The notes under the pieces are model-generated. The model saw only the letters and a program-made list of their open reading frames with translations, was not told the DNA's origin and did no database searches. A program made the position numbers and the translations under genes. This document shows, piece after piece, positions 1 to 12,939 of a stretch of DNA of 64,000 nt (positions within the stretch are counted from its first letter, which is position 1; the number at the start of each line of letters is the position of its first letter). The DNA comes from Symbiodinium sp. CCMP2592 (lineage: Eukaryota > Sar > Dinophyceae > Suessiales > Symbiodiniaceae): NCBI GenBank assembly GCA_905221615.1, contig CAJNDT010005523.1, positions 402,501-466,500 of the forward strand, written 5' to 3'.

Positions 1-299
1 CCTCTTGCGAAGAATCTGGACCCATGAGGCTTGTCACCATGTGCACGGGACGGGACATCCAAAGGAACTCTGACAACACGCGATTCCGACACACACACAC
101 ACACAAAGGGCCAAATTCCTTGCAGTCACAAATCCAAATGCTATAGAGTCCTGCTCAACGCCAAACTCCTAGACCCCAAAGCAGACGATGTATTACCTGC
201 CGAGCAAAGCCCTCTTGCTTTTTGAGTTACATGCCTTGCTGGCAGGAATCTACTACAGCATGACCTCGCTGCCGGTCTCCCTGCCTCTCGGCATCTCGG

Positions 300-457
<158 letters not shown>

Positions 458-779
458 TCTTTGTAGATGCAAAATGGAAGCACGCGTATGCATCCAAATA
501 CGCATGAGAACGTAGCCGCATGAGAACGTAGCGAGATGCAGACGTACTTGTCCATACGTTCATCGCAACGGATATGGGAATCAACATCGCCACTGCCACA
601 GGCATCATGCCAACACATCATTACCATCAGCACCAGCACCAGCACCACCACAAGCAGAGATATCATCAGTACGAAAGAACGGTGCCTATCCTCTATACGA
701 GCGGCTGCTTCGGGCGACTGTAGGGGTTACTAGAAGAGGCTTTCTTATGGGCTTTACCATAGTCAGTGTTCCTATAACT

Positions 780-957
780 AATGCCCCTAAGCGCTAAGTC
801 CGAAACATCCCCAAACTCTAATCCCCTAAACCCTCCGCCCCAAACTCTTCAACCCTAATCCCTATATCCCTAAACCCTCAGCCCTAAACTCTTCAACCCT
901 AATCCCTTAACCGCAAGCCCGCAGCCTTCAACTCTCAAGCCTTATCCCTTAATCCCA
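780..957. repeat. Degenerate telomere-like CCCTAAA tract
   Basis: Many imperfect CCCTAAA/CCCTAAT units are separated by short unrelated bases, all with the C-rich strand on top. The plant-type TTTAGGG unit is the known telomere repeat of dinoflagellates. This copy is internal and too degraded to be a functional telomere. Similar patches lie near 13040, 16840-17170, 20590-20660, 35100-35150, 41140-41190 and 48690-48750. Confidence 0.7.
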
Positions 958-1104
958 AATCCTCTGGAGAATACCAGCTTTGTGGAGACCTCCGGCCGGG
1001 CCCAAAGGACACTCAAAGGCCCGGGCAGCTGCCGTGGCGGTTGGGAGCGGGGCCGATGCCCGCGGCCGAAGACGTGGGACTGGGAGCGTGTCTGTATGCA
1101 CATA

Positions 1105-1288
1105 CATATTATATATATATATATATATATACATGTATATATATATATATATGTTGTATGTATGTATATATATATACTCCTATGCATGTAGGTGTGCATG
1201 TGTATGCGTATGCGTATGTGTATGTGTATGTATGTGTATATTTTGTATGTGTACACGCGCATATGGGATGTATCCTTATCTAACATAG

Positions 1289-1324
<36 letters not shown>

Positions 1325-1672
1325 TATATATATACATATACATATATATATATATATATATGTGTGAACATAACAAATGCATATATACGCGTATGTGACA
1401 TAGATGTACCGTACATCCACATACCACGATTGCGAATGTATGTGTACATTAACTATCTGTTTATCTGCCTGCTTATGTGGAAACCATGACTTTACAATGA
1501 CATGTACAGAGAATCGAACAAATAAGTAAATGACAACAAAAAGACAAGCACACAAACACACAAACACACATACATACATACATACATACATACATTCATA
1601 CATTCATACATTCATACATACAAAAATACATACATACATACATACACACATACACACATACACATCCATCTG

Positions 1673-1710
<38 letters not shown>

Positions 1711-1770
1711 CTACACACACGCACATACACACATACACATGTACATACATGCACACATACATACATAAGT
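1105..1770. repeat. Compound AT / GTAT / ATAC microsatellite cluster
   Basis: Alternating TA runs (about 1110-1152, 1290-1365 and 1676-1704) are mixed with GTAT and ATAC tetranucleotide runs, the longest at 1568-1660. Tyr/Ile/His-rich open frames here are artefacts of the repeat. Confidence 0.95.
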
Positions 1771-2692
1771 ACAATACCTACAGATGCATAGCTTGAGCAA
1801 CTGTTTCACGCTCTTGGCTTTTCGCTTATATGTCCTTAGGTCCAAAGGCTCTGGGCTTCGGGGTTCAGGATTACAGGTCCAGAGCGTATAGTGCAGAGGG
1901 CTTGCAGAGGGCCACAAACCCTGAAATCCCTGCCCGAGATTCTCCAAAGACTTCTCGGGTTCTTACTTTTGGAACAGGGTTTGGGCGTATTTTGCAGCAT
2001 AAGAGTAGTCGAACTGTAAGACGACAATACTAGGAACTGTTCAGATCATGTTATGAATTGCCCTAAAAGCCTGAAGCCGCTGCTTGCGAGCAAGAAGCCT
2101 TGGGCATGGGCTTCATGCGCCACCTTGCAGCTCGGGCTTGGGCCAAGGTTTTCCTGATTGCCAGTCTCACTGCTGACCCGGAAACAAAGGAACCCTAGCG
2201 TGGAAGCGGTCTCTGCTGCAGTTTGAAAGTTCAAGTCGGTTGTAATTCGGACAGGTAGGGATAGCCGGATGCAGCGTCGCTATGATGTTTGGTTGGCGAA
2301 CGAGTTCTACAAGTGCAACATCTGATGCATCCAAGAAACCCGCAACACGTCGGAGGATTTACGGACACAGTTGAAAAAACCCAAGGTTCCAGCCCGGCAG
2401 AAACTCATGAGTCACGATTTTTCACAGATCCCCAAAACATCCCCACTCAAACACTGTGCGCCGACTGTGTCTTCGGGCCACAGAGACGCGTAGCAACGTA
2501 GCAACATTCACCGGAGTTGCACACCGAAGTATCGCGTCTGTTCCAGCCCTAAGTTACCGACTGCATAACCGTGTGGTCGTTGCCGCCCACGGTCAGCAGA
2601 ATGTTGCCTGGCTAGCATGGGCTGCAGCTTTCAAGCGGTACGCCTACCCCTGATCTGCAACGTATGTGCATCTGTGCTCTGTCTGTCTGAGA

Positions 2693-2815
2693 GGGTGTGT
2701 GTGTGTGTGTGTTGTGTATATGTGTGTGTCTGTGTCTGTGTCTGCGTCTGTGTCTGTGTCTCTGCGTCTGTGTGTGTGTGTGTGTGGTGTGTGTGTGTGT
2801 CTGCGTGTGTTTGTG
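2693..2815. repeat. (GT)n microsatellite with GTCT variants
   Basis: An imperfect GT repeat with TGTCTG variant units. No coding signal overlaps it. Confidence 0.95.
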
Positions 2816-2819
2816 TATG

Positions 2820-4185
2820 ACTGGAGTCCGAGTTTTCTTTCTGGTGAGGTCTTCCGGGCCACCGGTTGGGGTCTGCGCTTCAAGCTAAGCGGCTAAATCT
2901 AGCCCTCGCAGACATGCAGACAGCATTGGTGCCTTTCAACAATGCCTCGGCGGCCTTGTTATGATGCAATGCTGATTCAATGATGTGCTGCGATGTTGCC
3001 ACGGTTGCACAAGTTGAGCGTTCATGCTTCGCTTCAGAGTTTAGGAGAAGTGTACTCAAGAGGCATCCGAATTTCACGGGTTCGGTTCAGCCACGGACAA
3101 GCAGAAGCCGACAAGGCCTGGAGTGAACTGTAGGTTCGTGACCTCGTCAAGTCGTAAGATCCAGATCCAGCGATGACACGAGGCTTGGAGTATTGAGTCT
3201 TGAGTTTCGCACAATGTACAGGCTAAGAGGCTGCCTGAATATAACCAGGTCCAAGATCTTGCACACCCTGTGAATGCAAAGCAGCCGAATTTCCTAGGTG
3301 CCAAACGCAGGACTGGACTGAGTCGCCTAACTCATGGCGATTTCTGACCGTATCACCGTATCCAGATCAGGATCTACATAGAGATCCCTTACTTCACGGG
3401 CCCCTAAGCTCTAGCTCTGAGCTCCCTCACACTCATGGCTCACCGACAAAACCCGGTCCCAAAACGGCCGCCGAACTCCACTCCGGGGTCCCGACAAACG
3501 ATGCATGGCCTAGGTACCTCAGATCAGGCAAGCATCTAAATTCCGGGGGTTGCCGGTGTAGGTTTACGACTCGAGCGGGTATGTGGCGGCATGAGCACGA
3601 GGGTTCGGACGTCTGGGTGCTGCATCAGCGGGGCTCAGGTTATTCGGGTAGTATGGTAGTGGTTTCTAGGTTACGAGACTTACGGTGTAAAAGCCATGAT
3701 CATCCCCAAAGCCCTTACGTCACGCTCCGAACCTCGGCATCTTAGACGGAGGTTGTTTTTGTCTGCCGAGGTCGGCACTCCCGCCCCGCAGCCAGAGATA
3801 GAGGCGACGGAAAGCCTGGCCATTGGTTTCGATCGACATATCTTCCTTCTCGAGATATGAAATGCTACGTTTACACATTGCGCAGCCCATATGAGAGTCG
3901 CAGTGATTGTCAAGTCATGACAATTACCACAGCACTCAGACTGAACGTGCTGCGATCTAGCACAATGAAAGGCACTGTACTTATAATACAAAAATGACGA
4001 CCGCAGTATAGCGATCAGAAAGCAGCAAGACTAAACATACTCATACCGCGCAAAAATCATAATGATGATGCCCGGATGTTGCGTGGTCTTTCGAAAAGAG
4101 ACTCTGCGGCGGCGTGATCATGGCCAAGGGCCGGAACCTCAAAGCATAAATCATAAAGTGCGAACCACAAACATCAAGATCCTCC
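2820..4185. other. No gene recognised
   Basis: Mixed-composition sequence with only short open frames and no family motif that I can recognise. It would lie downstream of the last exon seen in the minus-strand WD40 gene and may contain its 3' end. Confidence 0.4.
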
Positions 4186-4193
4186 CTTCCCAC

Positions 4194-7100
4194 CCATCCC
4201 CCTGAAAGTGCCAGCCGGGCGGTACAGCCAAACGGCGCCCTGGTCATCCCCGACTGCTATGACCTCTCCAGCAGCGGGGCCAGGACCTGTCGGATTAGCT
4301 CTTGCCCCACTCTTGTTTGGACAGCAGCAAGAATAGAAATGGAAGCGAATAGTGCCTAAGCTGCTGCTGCAGCTCCTCGTACCACTGGGACGATGACCAC
4401 GAGACGACGAGACGATTGCCACGACGACGGCTGCTACTGCTGCTACTACTACGACGACTTACGACGACTACTACTAGTACAGTACTACTGCTACTGCTGC
4501 CACTACTACCCGAGTGCCCACGACACGCAGTAACCCATAATCCCTCTTTCACTGCTCTGAATGTAGGCATCCCATAGTGCGACCACGCTGTAATGGAGAG
4601 TCAAATTAATAGCGAACAGCAATGTTTGCGTTGATGGTCGTAGTTGCTTGCGTGTACCTACGTCTCTGGTACATGCGATTAGTTGGTTGCTTCAGTTAAA
4701 CCCTCTTTTTCAGTACTCTCCTGTGCGCATGGGGGGAGAAGGCTTGTTATTGGGACCGAACTGAACTGAGGTTGTAGCAACTGGCTCCAAGCTCACAGCC
4801 GAAAGCTTGAACCCCAAGGGCTGCATCACACATAATAATGCATCCGAAAGCAGGGTTGAGGCATAGGAGACTTCCGTCATGTATCCGACACGGGCGGTAT
4901 GGCGTTGCTTCGGAGCCCTCATGAAGACATCTGCGAACATGGCGTTATTCAAAGGTTTATACACTACACCTGGGCTGAAACGCTGTGACCAGGAAGAAAG
5001 CCAAGAGCCGAAGGCGAGCCTGATGCATGGCTCTGGCAGACGGCATTTACGTCGGACTGGGCATATTCCTGTCTCCAAACCTCGCACGGGTGCTGTCTGC
5101 AGATCTTATCCTACAGTGTGTCAACCTTCATCATGAATGGTTACTTGGCATAGGGTCTGGGGTACATTATACGTTTCGCTACAATTGATAACCCCATGGA
5201 ATAGAAGCAGCAGTTGTTGGCTAGAGCAGAGGAGGGAGCGTGAAGGGTCTGGCAAGGCTTCCCTAGCCGTTTCGTTCTCAGCAGGGTGCTGTGGACGAAG
5301 CAACAAAAACCTAGCTCGAATGCAGAACGCTGGAGGGCTGCTGAATCTTTAAGACTTGTAGACTTTGGCTGTAAACAGGCGTGTTCCAAGCTGATATGGG
5401 ATTCAGAGTCACTCCATCAAGCCGTTTCAATGAAGGCAACGAGGCAAATGACAAAAAATCAAGCTTCCCGCGCATGTATGCATGCGATGTGCTTCCTCAC
5501 CACTTACCCTCCAGCCCGGCAGAGCCACAGAGTTTGCTGATGAGTTTAACGAGTCTAAAGTCTGGAGTCTAGAGTCCAAAAGCGGTGTGCCCTGGCTGTG
5601 GAGTGCTGCTCTGGGTTTGGCGTCTGTTGGCCATGGGGCAACGGGTGAAGGAGTGAGACTTCAAAAGGGTTGCACATGGCTTTCTTCTTCCAGGTCCTCG
5701 CGTAGTGACATTTCCAGGACGTCACGGGGTCGACCCAACATCGAAGCTTGAGGATCCCTGTCAGCTTCCTGCAACCAACCCGTGCAGGGCTTCAACGGCT
5801 TTAGTTGCTTTCAGATAAGAAGCTCCGGCCACCGGGAATCCCAAAGGTAACCGCCAGCAGGAGAACTGGGAATCTCGAAGCGATGACATTTTGCTGATGC
5901 GCTCCTTGGTGGCGAAAGAAAAGTGGGTGTACTTCTGTTGGTTTTGCTGCCATTTCGGATTTCGTCGCAACAGCTCCTGCTGATTTTTAAAGTGCTACCA
6001 TTGTCACTACCACGGGCACAGTTGTGAAAAACATTCAATCCCCTCCTGCTTGCTGCTACCGCCACACCAGCTTCTTCCGCGAGCCTAAACCCAACTGTAA
6101 ACTTCTAGGACGTCTACGACGAGCGAGAAGTCGCAAGGTCCTTGAAGGAGGCGAATGCAAAATTGCACCGTAAAAGTGATGGTAACAACTCCGCAACAAC
6201 ACTGTGCACGTGTTATAAACTATATAAGGGAATATGTCTTCTAATTATTGCGACCTCTGTTTTTTCCGGGGCTGGGTTTTGCAAGGTTCCACATTAGCTT
6301 CACGAGCTGTGGAACACTTGACAACTGTAAGGTTGGTCATCATGCAGTGACTCCGAGCAACCTCTTTCAGCAGGAACGGCAAGCCAAGGGACGTTGGGTG
6401 CAGAACGACGACTACAACAGCTCGACTACGCTCCTGCATATATAAGCCCGAATGATACCGCAGAAACCGTGCCCCGAAGATCACACAAATCCTTACACAA
6501 GAACAACTGTCATGAACACACTAGTTATTGCGGCCCCTATAGGAGAGATCAGGAAGCACACTTCGACACACCTTGCCTTGCAATCTGTGTTTCCGGGAGT
6601 GAGGAACCCTCCGTCCCCCTGAACCATGATATGCTCCTATTCTCAGCTTGCAGCTGCAGCTTCTCCAGTTCCCGTCTTCCATACTAGGACATTCAGATCC
6701 TTCGAGGTCGACACCTGGATTCTGCCCGGTATAGCTTGTCATGACAGTGCGATGTCTTGGTGTCTCAGGTACTACGAGCAGCAATGGCAGGGATCATCTG
6801 TCATCATCATCATCATCGTCATCATCATCATCATCATCGACATCACCTTCATCGACATCAACATCATCATTGGCATTGCAATACTCCTGTAACAACGAAA
6901 ATATGAACTGGGGTGTGCCTGAAGTGATGATTTTCCTTATGCTTGTGAACTTGCTCTTCAACTCTAAGAAAGATGTGCAGGAACGGCTTCAATTTCCAAA
7001 CCCTGCGTAACAACTGCCAAACCGGAATCTCCACAGCCCGAACACTGAACTGCATGTTTGCTTTTGCCAGGTCGTAACGAGCTCAAGCTGCGGTCCAGGG

Positions 7101-8817
7101 TTGAGGTTTGCTTCAGAAGTGATCCGGACTTTGAGTTCGAAAGCGCCACCCAGCAAGGATCTTGGACATCGCTTTCAGTCCGTTGGGTTGGCTCCAGGAA
7201 GCGGAATGATGAAGCAATGCTGAAACACTTCTTATCGGTATGGCTACGGATGAATTTGCGTGCAAGCCTTCGGGGCTTAGTTGTGGGGTTGTTAAAACTG
7301 CCAGTTCGGCTTTAAGCTGCTTGCACTGGAACTAAGCTCTGCACAACAAACTGGGCGTCGTCGGTGAACATCACGTGCGTGGGTGAGGACGAGTTGCCCG
7401 ACAGCGCGCCCTTGAAGACGACTTCCTGCAGCACTTGGGTTCTCAAGTCAAACATACGGGCACGACAGACAGATAAGTTCTGAAACATAACGATACCGTC
7501 AGCGCCGTCGTCCTAGTTTACGCTCGTGTTCATCTGCCTGTCATCTTTACACCTGGTTCCAACACAGCCCACACTTTGCGGCTTAACCAGCTGTATGCTT
7601 TCTTGCGTAACTTTCCTCTACAGTACTGTAGGGGCCTTACTAAATCGGAATAGGGTTTTGGGGGTCTATTATACTATAATCATAATCAGGAACCCCTAGT
7701 TTGAAGGATTTCATCGTTTCCCTGCCGGCTGCCCTAGGCCTCGTAAGCATGTAATTTGCGCTCAGTCCAACTGCCCGCTTTGCTAGTCGTAGAATGATTC
7801 AGACAATCACAATATCTGACATACCTTACCGTTGCTTTCCTCTTACTGGCTCGATTAACATTTTTTTACTTGTGACTTGTTTACTTGCATTCTCTTAGTT
7901 AGTGTATTTCTCGCTTGCTTGCTTCTTCCTTCCTTCCTTCCTTACCTGACTGCCTGCTTGCTTGCTTTGCATTCTTTCTGCCTCTCTCACTCTCGCTGAC
8001 TCACCGACTCAGTGAGTCGCTGAATCACTCATGATCACTTACTGACTTACTTTGCTTCCTTGCTTGCATGCCTTCCTTGCCTGCCTAGCTACTTAACTGT
8101 ACCATTTTGCTACCTATGGGCTTACTTATTTCCCTTTGTTTGCGGCTTCGGCTCTTGACGAGCTTGGGCTTCTGACCAATCAAATCAGTTTCGAAAAGCT
8201 GCCTCTTCTGCTTCAGAGTCGGGTTTACGGGGGTATAGTAAGGGACTAGGGTTTCAGGGTTCAGGAATGAGTTCTCGAAGGTGCATAGCATGGGCTGTCC
8301 CGTCAAGGCTTCCCCGCCGTCGCGGGGCTAGACATGTGGATCTCTTCAGTCGAAGCAGATTGAAACGACAGAGACGGTCAGAGTTGCGCAAACGCACAGG
8401 CGCATCATCATTGGTAGCACCAATGACGCCAATGTAATTAAGGACGGCCGAAATTGACAAGTCATGGCTCGAAGACATTAACCAAAGTTTCAGAATCGTG
8501 GGATCGGCAGCACTAAGAACGATAAGAGTTAGAAGATTAGTTCTCGACACACTGTCAGACAGTTTAACAAACTTGAGCCGTAGATTGGAGAAGCACCGAA
8601 ACCCGTCGGGAAATTCTGTGCATGGAGGCCGTAGTGTCTGAGCTCCAGTCAGGTAAAATGTGAACAAGCAGAAACGAGCAAACATCAGAATGGCTCCTGA
8701 CAACATGACTTCACCGCACCGTCACCATCATCATCAGCAACTTCTCAAGGAAAACTACCATCAAGGAAAGCCGTGGTGACGGTAGTTCAAGTGGCAGTAG
8801 AATTGCACTACAAGTAC

Positions 8818-8872
<55 letters not shown>

Positions 8873-8909
8873 CGTAGTAGTCGTAGTAGTCGTAGTAGTC
8901 GTAGTAATC

Positions 8910-8992
<83 letters not shown>

Positions 8993-9056
8993 CGTAGTAG
9001 TCGTAGTAGTCGTAGTAATCGAAGTAGTAGTAGTAGTAATAATAATAATAACTCGT

Positions 9057-9092
<36 letters not shown>

Positions 9093-12000
9093 TAGTGACA
9101 GTTGCGGCTCTGACTGTTGCGGCTGCGCCGTCGCAGCATTTGTTGCAAAAGTGTTGGCCGCAACAGTGCCAACCCGCCTGTGTATAGCACGCCACTGCAA
9201 ACAATGGAAGCATCTTGAATCAGGTGTTACGGTGATTGGAGGAGGCACAATTTGTTGGCGTCTCCCCTCTTATGCCGGCCCAAAATCTTCACCACTGTAG
9301 AGGGCATTGCAAACAGAAGCCGTTCGGGCAAACTTCGAGCTAGATAGCACGACACAGGACAAGGTCCTGATGCCACTGCGGAGTCTGTCTGACCTCTTTC
9401 TTCTGCTTCCAGAAGATGCGGAGAAGGTAAACGTTCTGATCCCAACCTTTGGTGTCGGATGAAGGAGTCAGTTCTTGAGCTTTCCCGCTCCTGTGACTTG
9501 AGGTTCAGGGTCTGAGGAACAGAGAATGTCATGGCTAGAGCAAGAAAGCTGCTGATAGTCCTGCAAGTCATACATTTCGCTGTCACGTTTTCGAACTCAG
9601 GACGGAGAAAGAGTGATTTTTATAATGTCAAAGAAACTGCTGCCGTGCTGCCTACTCACATAAAATTTCTTGCCTTACCACTACTGTATATAGATCTCAC
9701 TGCTCCTAGCTGGAAATACAGTTCGAGCTTGTCAACGAACAGAAGTTGCCCCAAATGATAACATCTGCACCATGCATAACAAGTAGCTGGCGCATGCGAG
9801 GTAGCGCGATTTTGCGCCTTGGTTGCCGCGCATGCATACAGTACTTGACCGTCGCACAAGCCACTGCACACAGCAGTACGTTAATCTCAACCATGAACGC
9901 AGTGCACAAGAGCAAGAAGAAGTTCAGGATGCCACAGTCGCGGTTCCGTGCAGCATCAAGACATAATACTGTGTTCTAAGCTCAAAGTTATCGAGACAGG
10001 GATTCTTTGCAACAGATCTCACGGATTCTTCTCCTGGTTTACTGCTTGGGCCTTCAAACCGACGGTACCTCATGAAACCAATGCCTAGCGGCTTCGCAAG
10101 CAATGCCCTGGTGAAGGCCGACAGCATCGAATTGTCACAGCGTAGGCTGTACACCGAATCCATTTATCCTGCAGACCAAACCTGTGCCCTGGCATCAGCA
10201 TCCTCTGGATCAAGTGACTGTCAGCATAGTTCGAGAAGGCGATCCAAGATAGCACTTCCCCATCCTTGCGGGAGCGAAGGACTCTGGAAGTTAGGGTTTC
10301 TGGCAAGACAAGCTTCGGGGGTGCATCGTGGTTCATCGAGGCCCGTGTCCCGAGAATCTGTATCTCGAGCCCGAGATTGGTTCGAATTGGAAAATCCCCT
10401 ACAGTAAGCCGCAGTGCCACGCAAAGAAACCCCGAAACCAGCCTACACCCTTATGGCTTGGTCCAAAGTAAAGCCCAAACCCTAGAGCAAAAAGCAAATC
10501 CTCCAAACTCTAGAACTGGTTCCCAAGTTTGGAACAACCAACACAAAGTCCATGTTCTGTGCACCCGGACCCTAAAGTGAACAACTCCCTTCAAACTCGA
10601 GGCAAGGCCTTCCCCGGACGCGAAAGCCGGCGGTGGAAGATGCCTGCTCGGTGGCTTTGGAAGCGTGAGGGTTTAAGTGTGCTTCCTTTTTTGAGCTCCT
10701 TCTTGCGTCTGGAGCATCCAAACAGACGGGTGAGGATTTCATGCCTTAGGCTTTGGTTCGACTTCCGGTCGCTTCGGAGATACTACAGGCAAAATGCTGT
10801 GAATCGTTGTTGCCGAAGCCGTAGAAGCATCTCCTACCATCTGCCCATCTCTGTAACTCCGTGCCACGATTTCATGGTGCCAATCAATATGCCTAAGAGA
10901 TGCACAGCTACCTCGGAGAAAAGTTTCTGCTTCATTTCCCATAGAATCAAAGCTGCACCGCCAGTACTACCGTGCAGCACCTTCAAATCTGAGTGTCACA
11001 GATCCAGTCCTTCAAGCGAGGGGAAGTCCAAGAGCTTCAGGAGACCAGTTGACTGCCCCAAAGCCAGCATGTCGCCTCCCGGATGGCTGTGGTTTGGATG
11101 GTGGACGTTGTGATGGCAGCGTCGAGGATTGCTGTATTGGCTGGAGGTGGCACGTGGCAGTGTTGCGCTGAATCCGTATTCAACGGTATCTATATTCTGA
11201 GGAGGGCTGCACGCACACCCCAGGCCGCTTGGTGTCTGCAAACACTTCAAAGAAATCATATACAGCCAAGGACCATGCACATCCGATGACCCGTGACCCC
11301 CGCAAACACCAGGCTTGCAGACCGGTCCGCCCCAGTCCTTCACTCAGCTCTCTGCACCAGGCCCGGCCCGACATCAAAATTCTGCAGGATAGTGTGGATT
11401 TCAACATATCGGGTCATGACTCTGGTGGCCTCCGGCCTCCTAAATCCAAAGACACCTGAGGTATCCCGCATATCAAGCAACAAGGGAACCCAAACAAGTA
11501 TTGCCCTACAGAACCTGAACCCTTCCGGCCTTCAGGGGAGAAGGCAAGGCTTCGGACGGCGAGGTCCGACCGGTACATCTTGTGGAGGAGGGGCTTCTTG
11601 GCCTAGAAGGGAGGGTTTAGGCTCAGGGTTTAGGGGTTTAGTCTAGGGTTTGGAGGCTCTGGTTTGGACTTAGAGCTCTCAAGGTGTAAAATAGAAGCAT
11701 GCATACTTATGTAGTAATACCATTCCTGAGTTCCATGTTACTTATCGCAACGTATACCCCCAAACCCTATGAGGGTTTGTGCGGCCAGGGGCTGCTTTAG
11801 GATTCTAGGCTTTTTTGGTAGTGTGGGGTAACTTGAAGCGGTCACTGGTAAGCTGCTTCGTATGTTCGGGCGCCAAAGCAATGATGAGCTCCTGTGGTAA
11901 TAGCCGCTTAATAGGTAGGGGATGGGGAATAAGAAATTTGACCATGTGGTTTGCCCAATATCCATCCATACTGTCCAGGTTCTACCCGATAATTCTATCC

Positions 12001-12939
12001 ATGTTGGAATGCCATGTCGAAAAGAGCTTGCATCAAGCCGGAGAAAGTTGCACCTCCAGATCCTCAAATATCTACGTCACGCAAACAGTGATTTGTCTCG
12101 AAGCCTCAAACCTTAAAGAGAAGATCCGGCCCGGATAGCCTGATCCCTGGTTCATTCCCAGGTTTCCATCGGGGCGGATCATCTCAACAACTCGCTGCAT
12201 CTGCAGAATATTGTCAAACTCGTTCGTAGCTACAACCACTTATCACTCCTTTTTTCGCCGCGTTTTGCAGACCTCCTTCTGTGGCTGTGATGGATGTTCG
12301 CATCGCAGTATCGTGTAACAGTCCAGTATGCAATACAAACAAAATGACTCGGTTCGTAATGCAACCACGACTTCCTTAGCCATAGGTCTTAGTCATCCGC
12401 AGTAGGCCTCCAAGTCCCAGAAGTGAATCACCTGAGCAGCTGTGCTGTGCGGCTGAGGGTGGGCATAATGCTATTTTAAAGTCATCACGGTAAAGTGTCC
12501 TTCGGCAACATGCTCCATCCACAAGGGGCCAAACCAGAGCTCTGAACCAGGATTGCAAACAAACTTCAAACCCTCGTTGGATACCATGGCCCTACGTCAC
12601 TTTTCGACCCCCCATCCGCCGCCCGGAAAAGCTCTTATGATCCTATGGGCCTGGTGTAACATGATCCTACATCACTGTGACAATACTCTTGTGAGCCTGG
12701 TATAACTTCCCACAAAATACTTTTGCACAACACAACCCTCAAAATCGTGGGCAGCGCGCTCCAGACACACGTCCGCAGGCATTGCAACCGAAATTCGTAG
12801 GAATGATCGGCCCTGGGCCCCTCGAACTTACCAGCCGAGTGGCACCCCGCTCGTCGCCGGTGGCGCAGAGCTCTAGAATCTTCGGGTGTGGTGCCAGCGC
12901 AAAAGCTTCAACCTTGTGACCCACCTTAGACAGTCCGGA
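4194..12939 (-). CDS. WD40-repeat protein, EML-like, multi-exon gene
   Basis: A minus-strand gene seen as separate exons. 12939-12832 has GHKVEAFALAPHPK and ATGDERGATRL, ending at a GTAAGT donor. About 11112-11000 has MLALGQSTGLLKLLDF. 10926-10838 has ASLRHIDWHHE, the EML-type 'hDW' signature. 7512-7348 has ARMFDLRTQVLQEVVFKG. 6714-6661 has VSTSKDLNVLVWKTGTGE. 4286 to about 4194 has EVIAVGDDQGAVWLYRP. The 7.4-kb and 6.7-kb exons join in phase across GT...AG to give DDAQFVSTSKDLNVLVW, a textbook WD blade. WD40 propellers are binding scaffolds, and EML members bind microtubules. Introns run from about 70 bases to over 3 kb and hold a large triplet repeat. A further possible exon lies at about 12239-12095 (MQRVVEMIRPDGNLG). 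Both ends of the gene are unknown. The WD40 call is firm, the EML subtype is inference, and some exons could belong to a neighbouring gene. Confidence 0.68.
6800..6870. repeat. (CAT)n microsatellite
   Basis: A CAT/CGT triplet run lying inside the WD40 gene between the exons at 7.4 and 6.7 kb, so probably intronic. Confidence 0.9.
7623..7705. repeat. Short dispersed GGGGCCTTA element, copy 1
   Basis: Contains GGGGCCTTA, then GAATAGGGTTTTGG, then an AT-rich stretch ending near AGGAACCCC. The same arrangement recurs at 46265-46340 (inverted) and 48045-48135, with a partial copy near 63488. It lies in presumed intron or spacer DNA. Confidence 0.55.
8254..8706 (-). CDS. Hypothetical 150-residue open frame with possible signal peptide
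   Basis: Begins with a true ATG and a hydrophobic N-terminus (ILMFARFCLFTFYL) that could be a signal peptide or anchor, followed by a moderately charged body with two cysteines near residues 29 and 38. I recognise no family. It sits in the large intron between the WD40 exons at 10.8 and 7.5 kb, on the same strand. Third-codon composition is not clearly biased. It could be a chance open frame or a decayed retrocopy. Confidence 0.2.
   Translation of the reverse strand: MLSGAILMFARFCLFTFYLTGAQTLRPPCTEFPDGFRCFSNLRLKFVKLSDSVSRTNLLTLIVLSAADPTILKLWLMSSSHDLSISAVLNYIGVIGATNDDAPVRLRNSDRLCRFNLLRLKRSTCLAPRRRGSLDGTAHAMHLRELIPEP
8818..9092. repeat. Large (AGT)n / (CAG)n triplet repeat
   Basis: About 230 bases of AGT triplets with CGT and AATCGA interruptions occurring in two similar blocks, then AAT and a 12-unit CAG run. 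The poly-Tyr and poly-Leu/Cys frames on the minus strand are artefacts. It lies within the large WD40 intron. Confidence 0.97.

Noticed and set aside
8761-9248. 150-residue Leu/Tyr-rich minus-strand frames
   Set aside because: Produced by the AGT/CAG triplet repeat.
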